From DATGIQ01 sp035295665 (GTDB lineage: Bacteria > Planctomycetota > Planctomycetia > Gemmatales > Gemmataceae), in assembly GCA_035295665.1 (NCBI GenBank), contig DATGIQ010000016.1, positions 1 through 52,046 of the forward strand: a stretch of 52,046 nucleotides of DNA. The letters are read 5' to 3'. Below, one piece after another: positions 24,086 through 33,710 of this stretch. Under the pieces are notes generated by a model that made no database searches, was not told the DNA's origin, and saw only the letters and a program-made list of their open reading frames with translations. How positions within the stretch are numbered: the stretch's first letter is position 1; each line of letters opens with the position of its first letter. The translations under genes were made by a program, and so were the position numbers.

Positions 24086-26617
24086 TTACGGGATCAACTG
24101 ATAAGTCACGAAGGCAATGCGCCGGCTGTCCGGGGACCAACAGGGGACGTTGATCGTTCCCTGGCCGCCGAAGAACCGGCCGAGCACATCAATCTGCTTG
24201 CTGCTCAGGGTCATCCGACGCAGGGTCACATCTTTGTTTGCGGGATGGCCGGTGACATCTTTTTCATACGACAAGAACACGAGATACCGGCCGTCCGGCG
24301 AGGGATGGGGGAACCAATTGTTGTACTCGTCCGCGGTAATCGGCTCCTGTTCGCTGCCGTCGGGATTCATGCGCCAGATCTGCATCCGGCCGGCGCGCTC
24401 GGAATTGAAGTAAATAGTACGGCCATCAGGAGAATATTCCGGACCATCGTCCAGCCCCTTGGCCGTCGTCAAGCGCTTCTCTTCGCCCCCCGTGGCGGGG
24501 ATGCTGTAGATATCGAACTCGCCGCCCCGCTCGCCGCAGTAAACGAGTGTCCGGCCATCGGGCGACCACCCGTGCCAGTAGGATGGGCCCAGCGGCGTGA
24601 TGAGCTTCGGTGTGCCGCCAGTGATCGGCAGCGTGTAAATCAGCGACCTTCGCTGCCCCTGGGATTGATCGCTGATGGCCAGGAGCGATCCGTCCGGGGA
24701 GACGCCGTGGTCGTTGTTGCAGCGCGTGGCGAATCCGGTGTCGATGACCTCCGGCTTGCCGCCGGCGACGGGAATGCAGTGAATTCGGCCGGCACTGTTG
24801 AAGATCAGCGTCCGGCCATCATGCAGCCAGTTGGGGGCTTCGATGCGCGTGGGGGTGACATAGACGATACGGCGATCGGTCGAGGCAATCGCCTGCGTTT
24901 CGAGCATGCTGTACAGCACCGGGGATCGCGCCGGGGCAGGAAAGGAAGTGGTTAACGCCATGTTCGCGAACACGGCTTTCTCGATCAGATCCCTGTTGTG
25001 GGCACACACGCCGATCCCCACGAGGAACGGCTCTTCGAACGAGACGCGCACGGCCGCACCGGAGAAACGCAGCTCCTCCCCCTTGGCCGCCAAGTAGAGC
25101 AGGGCGTACTTGCCCCGCTTTTCGAGGCGCACCCGGCTGGGGGCTGAGACGTTGGTCTGCACTTCATGCGTGGCGGCTCCCTTGGCGTCGCGGAACTGCA
25201 ATGAAGTCAGGCCGTCGCCATGCACCGCGACATCCACGTAGGCAGCATCCGCCTCGGGGCTTTGCCGGATCATGAGGCATGCCTTGCGGTGCGGCTCCGT
25301 GCCCTGCCTGAGGAAGGAAATATCGGCCGTCAGGGCAACGTCTCCGGAGACTTGCTTCCAGGCAAAATGGAAGGCGTCTCGGGTGGCCCACATGTTCTCG
25401 CCGCTGCCGGCCACGGTGTAGCTCCGTGTCATGGCGTCGTAAGCCACCGAACCGGGATGGAGTACGGTACCCACGTCGGCCTGATGCTCGAAGATCCCCA
25501 GCGGGGTCGATGGGGGCGGGGTAGGAGGCTGTTCCTTGCTCGGGAATTTTCCGGCCAGCGCGTCCTTGACCGGGACCCCGAAGACCGGCGTGGCGGTATA
25601 TTTCCAGTCCGAGATCAGACGGGGGCCGGCCCGGGGATGCAGGTCCCAGGCGGTCCAGTCCCAATCGTGATCGTGCAGGGCACGGAGCACGTCCCGTACC
25701 CACTGCTCCGCATGGGGGCCGGCGGAGGCTGCACCCTTCTCCTCGGTCCCAAATTCGCTCACGATGATGGGAATCACCTTCGTGGCGGCCTCCATCTTCG
25801 CGGTCCACTGCTCGACCGTATCCCCCTTGATCGGGTACGTATGGTTAGCGTAGATGACGCCATTTCCGTTGGGATCGGAAAGCTGCTTTCCCTTCAGGAA
25901 CCCGGACATGTCATAGGCCCAATTGAGGCCGCCGGCGATGATGACATTGTTCGCCCCGGTTGCGCGCACGGCATCGAGCAGCGGCTGCATGCCGACAGCT
26001 TCGAAGGTCAGCTCCGTGCCAGTCCGCCGGTTGCGCTCTGTTACCTTGCCGCCCGCCAGCCAAATGTCCCAGCTCACATCGTGTGGCTCGTTGTACAGAT
26101 CGAACAGGACGGCCGGATGGTTCTTGTACGCCGCCGCCAAATCTTTCCAGAACAGCAGACTGTTCTGATCAGGCATTACGCGCTGGCCGATATTCTTGCC
26201 CCATGCGCCGGCATCGGACCAGTGCAAGTCCAGGATGACGTAACAACCCTGTCCGGCGCAGATATCCACAACCTGCCGAACCAGGGCGCGGTACGCTTTC
26301 CCTTGGTCTTTCTGTTCCGGTGCCTTGCCGAACCAGCGGTCTTGAGACAGCGGCAGACGGATAACGTTTGCATGCCAATCCTTGATGGCCACGCGGACCG
26401 TGTCGAGGATGTGCCCTTCGCCATCGCTGGTCCATTCCAGGGAGGCGGCGTTGACGCCGCGGAGCCGTACCCGCTCCCCGCGGCGATTGACGAGCTGGGT
26501 ATGGACCACTTTCAACGGGAGGGGTAAGGAGGATTCCGTCTCCTGGGACCCCATCCGCCCTGGCAGTGCGGGATCCAGGAGCATTGCCACGCTCAGTGCC
26601 AACGCAATCCGCAACAT
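24086..26617 (-). CDS. Exported GH5 glycoside hydrolase fused to DUF1349 and TolB propeller
   Basis: The 843-residue protein has a signal peptide (1-20) and a GH5 (beta/alpha)8 barrel at about 35-350. The acid/base is Glu177 in LYNEPHD and the nucleophile Glu288 in VSEFGTEE, and DLHWSDAGAWG is present. A Pro-rich linker (about 361-372) joins a DUF1349-like concanavalin-type domain (374-560). A WD40/TolB propeller (about 575-843) completes it, with SPDGRTLVYCGERGGEFDIY and GPEYSPDGRTIYFNSERAG repeats. GH5 enzymes cut beta-1,4 glucans or mannans; the substrate is not certain. Start 26617 is chosen for its GGAGAG site; the frame runs further upstream but overlaps the preceding gene. It is likely cotranscribed with the epimerase gene 31 bases upstream. 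Confidence 0.85.
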   Translation of the reverse strand: MLRIALALSVAMLLDPALPGRMGSQETESSLPLPLKVVHTQLVNRRGERVRLRGVNAASLEWTSDGEGHILDTVRVAIKDWHANVIRLPLSQDRWFGKAPEQKDQGKAYRALVRQVVDICAGQGCYVILDLHWSDAGAWGKNIGQRVMPDQNSLLFWKDLAAAYKNHPAVLFDLYNEPHDVSWDIWLAGGKVTERNRRTGTELTFEAVGMQPLLDAVRATGANNVIIAGGLNWAYDMSGFLKGKQLSDPNGNGVIYANHTYPIKGDTVEQWTAKMEAATKVIPIIVSEFGTEEKGAASAGPHAEQWVRDVLRALHDHDWDWTAWDLHPRAGPRLISDWKYTATPVFGVPVKDALAGKFPSKEQPPTPPPSTPLGIFEHQADVGTVLHPGSVAYDAMTRSYTVAGSGENMWATRDAFHFAWKQVSGDVALTADISFLRQGTEPHRKACLMIRQSPEADAAYVDVAVHGDGLTSLQFRDAKGAATHEVQTNVSAPSRVRLEKRGKYALLYLAAKGEELRFSGAAVRVSFEEPFLVGIGVCAHNRDLIEKAVFANMALTTSFPAPARSPVLYSMLETQAIASTDRRIVYVTPTRIEAPNWLHDGRTLIFNSAGRIHCIPVAGGKPEVIDTGFATRCNNDHGVSPDGSLLAISDQSQGQRRSLIYTLPITGGTPKLITPLGPSYWHGWSPDGRTLVYCGERGGEFDIYSIPATGGEEKRLTTAKGLDDGPEYSPDGRTIYFNSERAGRMQIWRMNPDGSEQEPITADEYNNWFPHPSPDGRYLVFLSYEKDVTGHPANKDVTLRRMTLSSKQIDVLGRFFGGQGTINVPCWSPDSRRIAFVTYQLIP

Positions 26618-26648
26618 GACGCGCTCTCCGGTTCGCATGGTTCGGTTT

Positions 26649-27980
26649 TCACTTTGCCGCGGCGGCCAGCTCATCCAGCAATCGGGCACACAGTAGCATC
26701 GACCGGCCGTTGTGATAAGCCCCCTGCCACATGGAAGTCCGCGACGTACCGGCAGGGGAGCCGTCGGCTGTCCGCGTTGCCCACCAGCTTCCTTCCCGAG
26801 CGACCTGGTATTTTTCGACGAAATCAAGCGTCTGGGCAAAGGTGTCGTAGTACTCCCGTCGGCCCGTGAGCTTGAACATTTCCAGCATGGACACCAGCGC
26901 CTCGGCCTCGACCCACCATTCTTTCTTCGTGTCATCAGCGTCCTTGCCGAGCGGTCCGGTGTAGTAAAACCCGCCGTGGATGCGGTCGTAGCCGTGGCGA
27001 AGGCTGTAGCCGACCAGCCCTTCTGCCCAGCCGCGGAGCAAAGCCGGTGGGTGGCCCAGGGCGCGGGCAGCATCGAGGCAAAGCCACGCCCCTTCTACGT
27101 CATGGCCATAGCTGGCTCGCAAATTCCGCGGCGTTTCGATCGGCTTCCAGTCGGGAGTGAAGCCGTCTGTGTTGCAGCCGTACTGGGGTAGACGGATCGT
27201 CAGCGTGTTGATGGCCAGCAGTTCGTCCAGGCGGCGACGCACCTGCGGATCGGGCCAGACTCGGTAGAGTTCGGTGATGGCTTCGAGGACGTGCAGGTGA
27301 GTATTAAACGTCTTGGTACCGGGCGGGCCGATGAAGGATGGTTCCTTGGGATTGGTGATCGGCTGCCAGTCCGCCGAGAAGAACTCAATGTAGCCGCCGT
27401 TCGCTCCGTCGTGGGCCTTGGACTCCAGGGTGCGGAAAAGATCCTTGGCGGCGGCCAGGGCAGCAGGTTCGCCGCTGGCTCGATGGTAGGCGGCCAGGGC
27501 ATAAAGGGTGAACGCATTCAGGTAGACGTGCTTGTGGGTATCCGTGGGCAGGCCGGCATCCGATACCTTGGCGAAGTAACCGCCGTGATCCCGGTCGCGG
27601 AACTTCCCTTCGAGGAAATCGAACCCTGACTTGGCGGCGGCGAGGGCAGCCTCCTTTTCGATCCCGGCCGCGGCGAGCGTACTGAAAAACCAGAGCTGCC
27701 GAGCCTGGAGCGTGACAAATTTCTCTCCCGTGGGGGCGAACCGATTCCCGTGAAGCGACTCGAAGTAGCCGCCGTTCTTCCGATCCACGCAGGCGGGAAG
27801 ATAGAAGTCGATGATGCTTGTTTTGAGGATCTGGCGGCAGCGGCGCGCTTGTGCCGGGAAGTCGGCATGGGAGGGGCCTGGGGATGCCTTCGGCGAATCG
27901 CCGTAGATAAACGGTATTGCCGATAATAGTGTAAACAGAAGAAACCCGGTGACGAGAGATGAAAGCGTGCGGTAGAGCAT
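26649..27980 (-). CDS. Exported AGE-family epimerase, cellobiose 2-epimerase-like
   Basis: The 443-residue protein has a signal peptide (1-27) and an (alpha/alpha)6 barrel of the N-acylglucosamine 2-epimerase family. It shows the motif set of cellobiose/mannobiose 2-epimerases: THLHVLEA (His228, His230), YGHDVEGAWL (His293, Glu296), EWWVEAEAL (Glu358, Glu360) and AYHNGRSML (His423). These enzymes interconvert Glc and Man at the reducing end of beta-1,4 disaccharides. Known forms are mostly cytoplasmic, so a secreted one is unusual. The next gene downstream is a GH5 enzyme, which fits joint handling of beta-glucan or beta-mannan oligosaccharides. The activity is inferred from motifs. Confidence 0.8.
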   Translation of the reverse strand: MLYRTLSSLVTGFLLFTLLSAIPFIYGDSPKASPGPSHADFPAQARRCRQILKTSIIDFYLPACVDRKNGGYFESLHGNRFAPTGEKFVTLQARQLWFFSTLAAAGIEKEAALAAAKSGFDFLEGKFRDRDHGGYFAKVSDAGLPTDTHKHVYLNAFTLYALAAYHRASGEPAALAAAKDLFRTLESKAHDGANGGYIEFFSADWQPITNPKEPSFIGPPGTKTFNTHLHVLEAITELYRVWPDPQVRRRLDELLAINTLTIRLPQYGCNTDGFTPDWKPIETPRNLRASYGHDVEGAWLCLDAARALGHPPALLRGWAEGLVGYSLRHGYDRIHGGFYYTGPLGKDADDTKKEWWVEAEALVSMLEMFKLTGRREYYDTFAQTLDFVEKYQVAREGSWWATRTADGSPAGTSRTSMWQGAYHNGRSMLLCARLLDELAAAAK

Positions 27981-28168
27981 GGATCCTCCGCTTCACGCAG
28001 GTTTATGGACCCCTTTGTGTAGCCTTCGCATATCCTATGTATCCCTGGGGAAGGAGACATAGGCGTGGATGCGACCAGCCCACAATCGGAGACGGCTCGT
28101 GTTGTCCTCGCCCTTGGAAGAGTGCATAATCAATTCCGGGTTCGCCAAAGAGGAAAGGCCAATACCGT

Positions 28169-31060
28169 ATGGACAACGGGAGCGTGAACCGAAGAAACCT
28201 CGCCGCAACCCTAACCGTAGGAATTCTGCTTGCCGGATGGGTCCCCTCCTTGGCCAGCGCAGCCGACCCTACCGAGCCACCGTTGGCACGCCGCTTTGCC
28301 GAGGTCGTGCAGCCGTTTTTGAAGAACTACTGCCTGGCTTGCCACGGCACGCAAAAACACGAAGCAAAGCTCGACTTGAGTGCCTTTACGTCCCCAGCCG
28401 CGATTGCGAAGCATTCTCACCTCTGGGACCGAGTGCTCGAACGGCTCGAAGCCGAGGAGATGCCGCCGGAGAGGGCAGCACGGCATCCCAAGCCGCACGA
28501 ACGCCGGGAGGTCATCGAATGCATCCGAGAGCTGCGCGCCCAGGAAGCGCACCGCCATGCGGGAGATCCGGGCATGGTGCTGGCACGACGGTTGAGCAAT
28601 GCCGAGTTCGATTACACCATTCGCGATCTGACTGGCGTCGATATCCGGCCGACACGCGAATTCCCGGTCGATCCCGCCAACGAGGCGGGATTCGATAATT
28701 CCGGTGAATCGTTGACCATGTCGCCGGCCCTGCTGAAGAAATACCTGGCGGCCGTGCGGCTGGTTGCGGACCACCTCGTCCTCAAGCCTCAGGGCTTCGT
28801 TTTTGCGCCGCACAGTGCGGTCACCGATACGGACCGCGATAAATATTGCGTTCAGCGGATCATCGCTTTTTACCAACGGCATCGGGTCGATTACGCCGAC
28901 TATTTCCTGGCTGCGTGGCGCTTCCGCCATCGCCGGGCACTGGGCAAGGCAGATGCATCGCTGCGCGATTTTGCCGCGGAAGCGGGGCTCAGTGCCAAGT
29001 ACCTGACGACAATCTGGTCGCTGTTGACGGAAGCGTCGCCGCCCGCTGGCCCACTGGCGGATGTGCAGGCCAAGTGGCGGGAATTACCAGCCGATGCCGA
29101 GAAACAGAACGAAGCTCAGAGCGGTTGCGAACGTTTACGTGATCTCGTCATTCGCTTGCGTAAAGAATTCGCGCCCCACGTGGAGCGGCTACAGGTTAAA
29201 GGCATCTCCCCCGGTAGCCAGCCGTTGCTGCTGTGGCGAAATGGCCAGCTCGCCGCCCAGCACATGCGGTACACTGGGGACAGCAGCTCGGCCGGAGCGG
29301 CGGCGCTGGCACAGTTCTGCCGGGTATTCCCCGATGCGTTCGTGATCACGGAGCGGGCGCCGTACTACGATGCCAGCACCAGCGCAAAGGGGCGCCTGCT
29401 CAGTGCCGGCTTTCACCTGATGCAGGGTTACTACCGCGATGATGCGCCGCTGTGCGAGCTGGTTTTGGACGAGGCTGCCCGCTGCGAACTGAATTCGCTC
29501 TGGGACGAGCTGCATTTCGTGACTCGAGACCCCATCCGGCAATACAAGGACTTCATTTTTTTTGAGCGGGCCGAGCCCCCCCGGTTCATGCAGGAGGCGG
29601 CGTTCGATTTTGCCCGCTCCGAAGACAAGGATGCCACGTCGGAAGCGAAGATCGAGCGTTTGCGCCAGGCCTATTTGGCCAAGGCGCGAACCAACGGGGC
29701 GAGCGCTCCGGCACTGGAGGCCATCGACACGTATTTCGCAACCATTTCCACGCAGATTCGCCAGGTCGAGCAAGCTCGTCGGGCCGCGGAGCCGAGCCAT
29801 CTCGCCGCGCTGCAAACGTTTGCCACCCGGGCCTATCGCCGGCCACTGTCGCCGGCGGAACGGGACGGCCTGGTCACGTTTTACCGCGAGCTGCGCGACC
29901 AGGACCAACTGAGCCACGAAGATGCGATCCGCGATACGGTCGCCCGGATCTTGCTGTCGCCGCACTTTTGTTACCGGTTGGACCTGCCCGAGGCGGGGGA
30001 AACCGTGCGCCCGCTTTCGGATTATGCCCTGGCTAGCCGCCTGAGTTATTTCCTCTGGTCGAGCATGCCCGATGCGGAACTGCTGGCTCATGCCGCCGCC
30101 GGGGATTTGCACCAACCGGAGGTGCTCGTCGCCCAGGCACGCCGTCTGCTCCACGACGACCGCATCCGCGGCCTGGCCGAGCAATTCGCCGGCGATTGGC
30201 TGGAATTCCGCCGCTTCGAGGAGCAGAACACAGTCGATCGGGCGCGGTTCCCGAGCTTTACCAGCGATCTCCGCCAGGCCATGGCCGAGGAGCCGGTTCG
30301 CTTTTTCTTCCACGTGGCCCGCCAGAATCGTTGCGTGCTCGATTTCCTCGATGCCGATTACACGTTCGTCAATCCGGTGCTGGCGAAGCACTATGGCATG
30401 CCCGTTCCTAATGGCGGTCCTGACCACTGGGTTCAGGTGGACGAGGCGCACCGCTATGGCCGGGGAGGCTTGCTGCCAATGGCTGTCTTCCTGACCAAGA
30501 ATTCGCCCGGCCTACGCACCAGTCCCGTCAAGCGTGGCTACTGGGTCGTGCGCCGCCTGCTGGGGGAACACATTCCCGCACCGCCGCCGGAAGTTCCCGA
30601 GCTTCCCAAAGATGAAGCGCAGCTGGGCGAGCAGACGCTGCCGCAGCTCCTGGCCCGGCATCGCGAGCACCCAGCCTGCGCAGGCTGCCATCAACGATTC
30701 GATTCGATCGGTCTGGCGTTCGAGGGTTACGGCCCGGTCGGTGAACGCCGTACTCTCGATCTCGGTGGCCGACCTGTCGATGCCAAGGCAACTTACCCCG
30801 ACGGCAACGAACGGACGGGGCTCGAAGGCTTGCACCGCTATTTGTCTGAAAAGCGGCAAAAGGAATTTGTGGAGAATCTCTGCCGCAAGTTGTTCGTCTA
30901 TGCCCTGGGACGCACTCTGGTGCTGTCAGATCAGCCGGCCATCGCAGCGATGCAGACCCGGCTCGTTGCGGATGATTACGGCTTTGAAAGCCTGGTTCGG
31001 TCCATTGTCACCAGTCCTCAATTCCTGAACAAACGTGGCCGAAATGATCCACGGGAATGA
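28169..31060 (+). CDS. DUF1592/DUF1588/DUF1585 planctomycete cytochrome-type protein
   Basis: A 963-residue exported protein. The signal-like segment (about 9-31) is followed by a planctomycete cytochrome c motif C55-L-A-C-H59 (NYCLACHGTQ), then the DUF1587, DUF1592, DUF1588 and DUF1585 modules usual in this order. A second heme-type motif, C837-A-G-C840-H841 (HPACAGCHQRFDSIG), lies in the DUF1588 part. The tail SLVRSIVTSPQFLNK is DUF1585. These proteins occur in pairs with DUF1552 proteins, as here, and are thought to be periplasmic redox proteins of unknown substrate. The start at 28169 has only a weak ribosome-binding site. It is divergent from the epimerase gene with 188 bases between. 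Confidence 0.9.
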   Translation: MDNGSVNRRNLAATLTVGILLAGWVPSLASAADPTEPPLARRFAEVVQPFLKNYCLACHGTQKHEAKLDLSAFTSPAAIAKHSHLWDRVLERLEAEEMPPERAARHPKPHERREVIECIRELRAQEAHRHAGDPGMVLARRLSNAEFDYTIRDLTGVDIRPTREFPVDPANEAGFDNSGESLTMSPALLKKYLAAVRLVADHLVLKPQGFVFAPHSAVTDTDRDKYCVQRIIAFYQRHRVDYADYFLAAWRFRHRRALGKADASLRDFAAEAGLSAKYLTTIWSLLTEASPPAGPLADVQAKWRELPADAEKQNEAQSGCERLRDLVIRLRKEFAPHVERLQVKGISPGSQPLLLWRNGQLAAQHMRYTGDSSSAGAAALAQFCRVFPDAFVITERAPYYDASTSAKGRLLSAGFHLMQGYYRDDAPLCELVLDEAARCELNSLWDELHFVTRDPIRQYKDFIFFERAEPPRFMQEAAFDFARSEDKDATSEAKIERLRQAYLAKARTNGASAPALEAIDTYFATISTQIRQVEQARRAAEPSHLAALQTFATRAYRRPLSPAERDGLVTFYRELRDQDQLSHEDAIRDTVARILLSPHFCYRLDLPEAGETVRPLSDYALASRLSYFLWSSMPDAELLAHAAAGDLHQPEVLVAQARRLLHDDRIRGLAEQFAGDWLEFRRFEEQNTVDRARFPSFTSDLRQAMAEEPVRFFFHVARQNRCVLDFLDADYTFVNPVLAKHYGMPVPNGGPDHWVQVDEAHRYGRGGLLPMAVFLTKNSPGLRTSPVKRGYWVVRRLLGEHIPAPPPEVPELPKDEAQLGEQTLPQLLARHREHPACAGCHQRFDSIGLAFEGYGPVGERRTLDLGGRPVDAKATYPDGNERTGLEGLHRYLSEKRQKEFVENLCRKLFVYALGRTLVLSDQPAIAAMQTRLVADDYGFESLVRSIVTSPQFLNKRGRNDPRE

Positions 31061-31076
31061 AAGGCTCGATCCATCC

Positions 31077-32405
31077 ATGAAACCCACCGATTCTCGCATC
31101 GACCGGCGCACCGTTCTCCGTGGCGTCGGGGTTGCCATAGCCCTTCCCTGGCTCGAATCCATTCCGGTATGGGGCAGTGAGGCGGCGACCAATAGCGTTC
31201 CGGCGTTCCCCAAACGGTTCGCCACGCTTTTCATGGGCAATGGGGTCAACCCAAACCATTGGTGGGCCAAAGGGACCGGCCCGGACATGGCCCTGAGCAA
31301 GAGCCTGGAGCCCCTGGCCGGCTTTAAATCCAAGCTGAACGTCCTCACAGGCCTGTTCAACAAGAACGCCACCGGGGTTGGCATTCATCCGGGCCAGACC
31401 GGCAATATTCTCTCGGGTGCAGCGCTCCAGAAAGGCGCTGTGCTCAAGGGAGGAATCAGCATCGATCAGCTACTCGCCAGCCGGCTGGGCGAAGCAACGC
31501 CGCAACCCAGCCTCGTCCTCGGCTGCGAGCAGCCGATCACCGGCTATCACGAGACGAATTTCTCGATGGCGTACAGCTCCCATATTTCCTGGCAAGACGC
31601 GGCCTCGCCGGTCCCGATGGAGGTGTATCCCGCGCTGGCCTTCGACAGCCTGTTCGAAAACCAGGGGAGCAAGCGCACCTTGAGCATCCTCGACCGGGTC
31701 CGGGAGGATGCCGCGCAACTCAATCGCCAGGTCAGCCGGGCGGATCAAGCCAAGCTCGACGAATATCTGACGAGTGTCCGGGAAGTGGAAAAGCGGATTG
31801 ACCAGGCGCGGTCGCACCAGAGCCAGGCTTCCGACCGGGCCCGCGATCGGGGCCGGCCTGTGTTCACCATGCAACGGCCGGACAACGGCTTGCCCGAAGA
31901 TATCCGCGAACACATGCGGCTAATGTGCGACATTATTGCCCTGGCGTTTCAGACCGATAAGACACGGGTGGCTACGCTCTTGCTCTGTCGCGATCTGTCC
32001 GGTCTTTTCTATCCCTTCCTGAACGTGCGCACCGCCCACCATCCGACGTCTCATGACGATCAATCCGATGCCTATGAGCGGATCACCCGTTATTACGTCA
32101 GCCAGCTCGCTTACCTGGCCAGCCGACTCGATGCGATGCCGGAGGGTGAGCAGAGCGTGCTGGATCATTCGTGTTTGCTGTTCATCTCCAATTTGTGGTC
32201 GGGAACGCGGCACGATTCGAGCAAAGTCCCCCTTCTCTTGGTCGGCGGACTCGGCGGAACGTTGAAAGCCGGACGGGTTCTGGACTATCGGGACAAGGGG
32301 GATGAACATCGCAAGCTTTGCAGCCTTTATCTTTCCCTCATGGACTGCATGGACGTGAAGCTGGATCGGTTCGGCGACGCCGCCACGCGCCTCGCCGATC
32401 TGTGA
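31077..32405 (+). CDS. DUF1552 domain protein, Tat-exported
   Basis: The 442-residue protein has a twin-arginine-like signal (IDRRTVLRGVGVAIALPWLES) and the DUF1552 body: RFATLFMGNGVNPNHWWAKG, SKLNVLTGLFNKNATGVGIHPGQ, LSGAALQKG, SIDQLLA. Near residue 325 is TAHHPTSHDD. DUF1552 proteins resemble DUF1501/sulfatase-like folds and nearly always follow DUF1592 genes in planctomycetes. That is the arrangement here, with a 16-base gap. Starts at 31035 or 31044 inside the upstream gene are possible; 31077 is chosen because the signal peptide then has normal length. The function of the pair is unknown. Confidence 0.88.
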   Translation: MKPTDSRIDRRTVLRGVGVAIALPWLESIPVWGSEAATNSVPAFPKRFATLFMGNGVNPNHWWAKGTGPDMALSKSLEPLAGFKSKLNVLTGLFNKNATGVGIHPGQTGNILSGAALQKGAVLKGGISIDQLLASRLGEATPQPSLVLGCEQPITGYHETNFSMAYSSHISWQDAASPVPMEVYPALAFDSLFENQGSKRTLSILDRVREDAAQLNRQVSRADQAKLDEYLTSVREVEKRIDQARSHQSQASDRARDRGRPVFTMQRPDNGLPEDIREHMRLMCDIIALAFQTDKTRVATLLLCRDLSGLFYPFLNVRTAHHPTSHDDQSDAYERITRYYVSQLAYLASRLDAMPEGEQSVLDHSCLLFISNLWSGTRHDSSKVPLLLVGGLGGTLKAGRVLDYRDKGDEHRKLCSLYLSLMDCMDVKLDRFGDAATRLADL

Positions 32406-32424
32406 GGCGGATACGGCTGCCGCT

Positions 32425-33588
32425 TCAGTTCGTCGAACCGACGGCCTCCTTCTTTTGCTCGGCCCGGCCCAGCCCGAATTGGTCGCCGGTGCGGACGACC
32501 GTGTCGCCCTGGAAGACAATCTCGACCATCTTCTCGCTATGGACCTCGCGGCCCTTTTCATCTTGCAGGGCCACCAGGATTTTCTTGGTCTGCGTATCGA
32601 TCACTTCGCCGGTGCTCGGATAGGCATACCGGCCATCCAGGCTAAACGTCACCCAGCCGGGTTGTTCGCGGAGCTGAATGCTAGCCATTTGCCGGGGCGG
32701 CAGGACGCGGGCATCAAAGATATGCACATGGCTATTGGGCCCATCGACCACCCAGACTTCTTTCTCGTCCGGGGTGAGTCCGACACCGTGGCTGGGACAG
32801 CCGTGCCGCTTCGGAATCCCCTTCTGGAAATGCTCTACCTCCACGCGATGGAGCATTTTGCAGGTTGTCAGATCGCCAATCTCGAAACCGAGGCAATCAT
32901 TGACGTTGACCAAGCACAGTGTCTTGGCCGCATTAACCGTGAACGGCCGAATGGGACCATCGAAGGGACCCACCGACTGGACGACCTTCTGCGTCTGCGT
33001 ATCGACGACCGTGAGAATGCGGGAACGGAGCCCGGCCAGGTAAGCTCGGGAGCCGTCGAGGCTGCAAATCGTGTTGTGGGCGCCGCTGTGCGTCACGATC
33101 TGCGTAACCACTTCACCGCTGGCCGCGTCCACAACGTTCCAGTGCTCCCCCTCCAGAGAGGGAACGTAAAGCAACTTACCGTCGGGCGTGATCGACATCC
33201 GGTCGCAGCCGCCAGGCAAGGCTTTCTCCCAGAGCGGTTTTTCGGTGCGCAGGTCGAGGCAGTAAAGCTTGGTCAGCGTCGTGAAATAGAGCCGTTGGCT
33301 GTGGGTGTTGGCGCAAATGCCTTTGATGTTCTCGGGTTTGGGCACCTGGCTGGCCGGAGTCTCGATCCGTTTGACGAAGCGGTGGCCATGATCCATGTCG
33401 AAGACGAGAATGCCGGCGCCGCCGTACTGGAGGTAATTGCGGATGCCGGGCGCCGCCACGTACAGCAGATGACGCTCCTTGTTGGCGGGCTCCGCAGATC
33501 GCATACCGGAGGCCATCGAGCCCAGGAGTACGAGGGCTCCCAAGAAACCGCCCAGCGTCCGCACCATCTTGCTCATCGTCACCATCAT
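32425..33588 (-). CDS. Exported YVTN-type beta-propeller protein
   Basis: A 387-residue protein with a signal peptide (about 1-30, TLGGFLGALVLLGSMASGMRSA) followed by six or seven short propeller repeats of the YncE/YVTN kind, such as CDRMSITPDGKLLYVPSLEG and GVGLTPDEKEVWVVDGPNSH. Such proteins bind partners or metals and often associate with electron-transfer or surface proteins; no enzyme motif is visible. The longer frame up to 33642 is rejected because GAGGAG stands nine bases before ATG 33588. It converges with the DUF1552 gene, 19 bases apart, and is divergent from the diheme membrane protein gene. Confidence 0.82.
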   Translation of the reverse strand: MMVTMSKMVRTLGGFLGALVLLGSMASGMRSAEPANKERHLLYVAAPGIRNYLQYGGAGILVFDMDHGHRFVKRIETPASQVPKPENIKGICANTHSQRLYFTTLTKLYCLDLRTEKPLWEKALPGGCDRMSITPDGKLLYVPSLEGEHWNVVDAASGEVVTQIVTHSGAHNTICSLDGSRAYLAGLRSRILTVVDTQTQKVVQSVGPFDGPIRPFTVNAAKTLCLVNVNDCLGFEIGDLTTCKMLHRVEVEHFQKGIPKRHGCPSHGVGLTPDEKEVWVVDGPNSHVHIFDARVLPPRQMASIQLREQPGWVTFSLDGRYAYPSTGEVIDTQTKKILVALQDEKGREVHSEKMVEIVFQGDTVVRTGDQFGLGRAEQKKEAVGSTN

Positions 33589-33667
33589 CGCCCTGGCTCC
33601 TCGAAAATTCATTGGCGGCGTACCGCAACGTCGGGAATTCAAGATTGCAGCATAATGCGTAAACCGC

Positions 33668-33710
33668 CCGAAACGAAGTGTAAATTGGCTGTTTCGGTGC
33701 GTTTACACTT
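33668..33710. promoter_or_regulatory. Interleaved inverted repeats in a divergent spacer
   Basis: Two inverted repeats cross each other. CCGAAAC (33668-33674) matches GTTTCGG (33691-33697), and AAGTGTAAA (33676-33684) matches TTTACACTT (33702-33710). As RNA they would compete or form an H-type pseudoknot; as DNA they could be overlapping operator sites. The 396-base spacer (33589-33984) separates the divergent propeller and membrane-protein genes and shows no coding sequence. It also has a small GTTTTG/CAAAAC inverted repeat near 33810. Confidence 0.45.

Noticed and set aside
28033..28064. CCTATGT...ACATAGG inverted repeat upstream of the DUF1592 gene
   Set aside because: Seven-base arms with a 16-base loop are within chance expectation for this spacer.
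29189..30451. 420-codon minus-strand frame inside the DUF1592 gene
   Set aside because: It contains no motif and mirrors the third-position GC of the real gene.
28169..32405. DUF1592/DUF1552 pair as a new system
   Set aside because: This pair in this order is widespread in planctomycetes, so the arrangement is ordinary even though its function is unknown.
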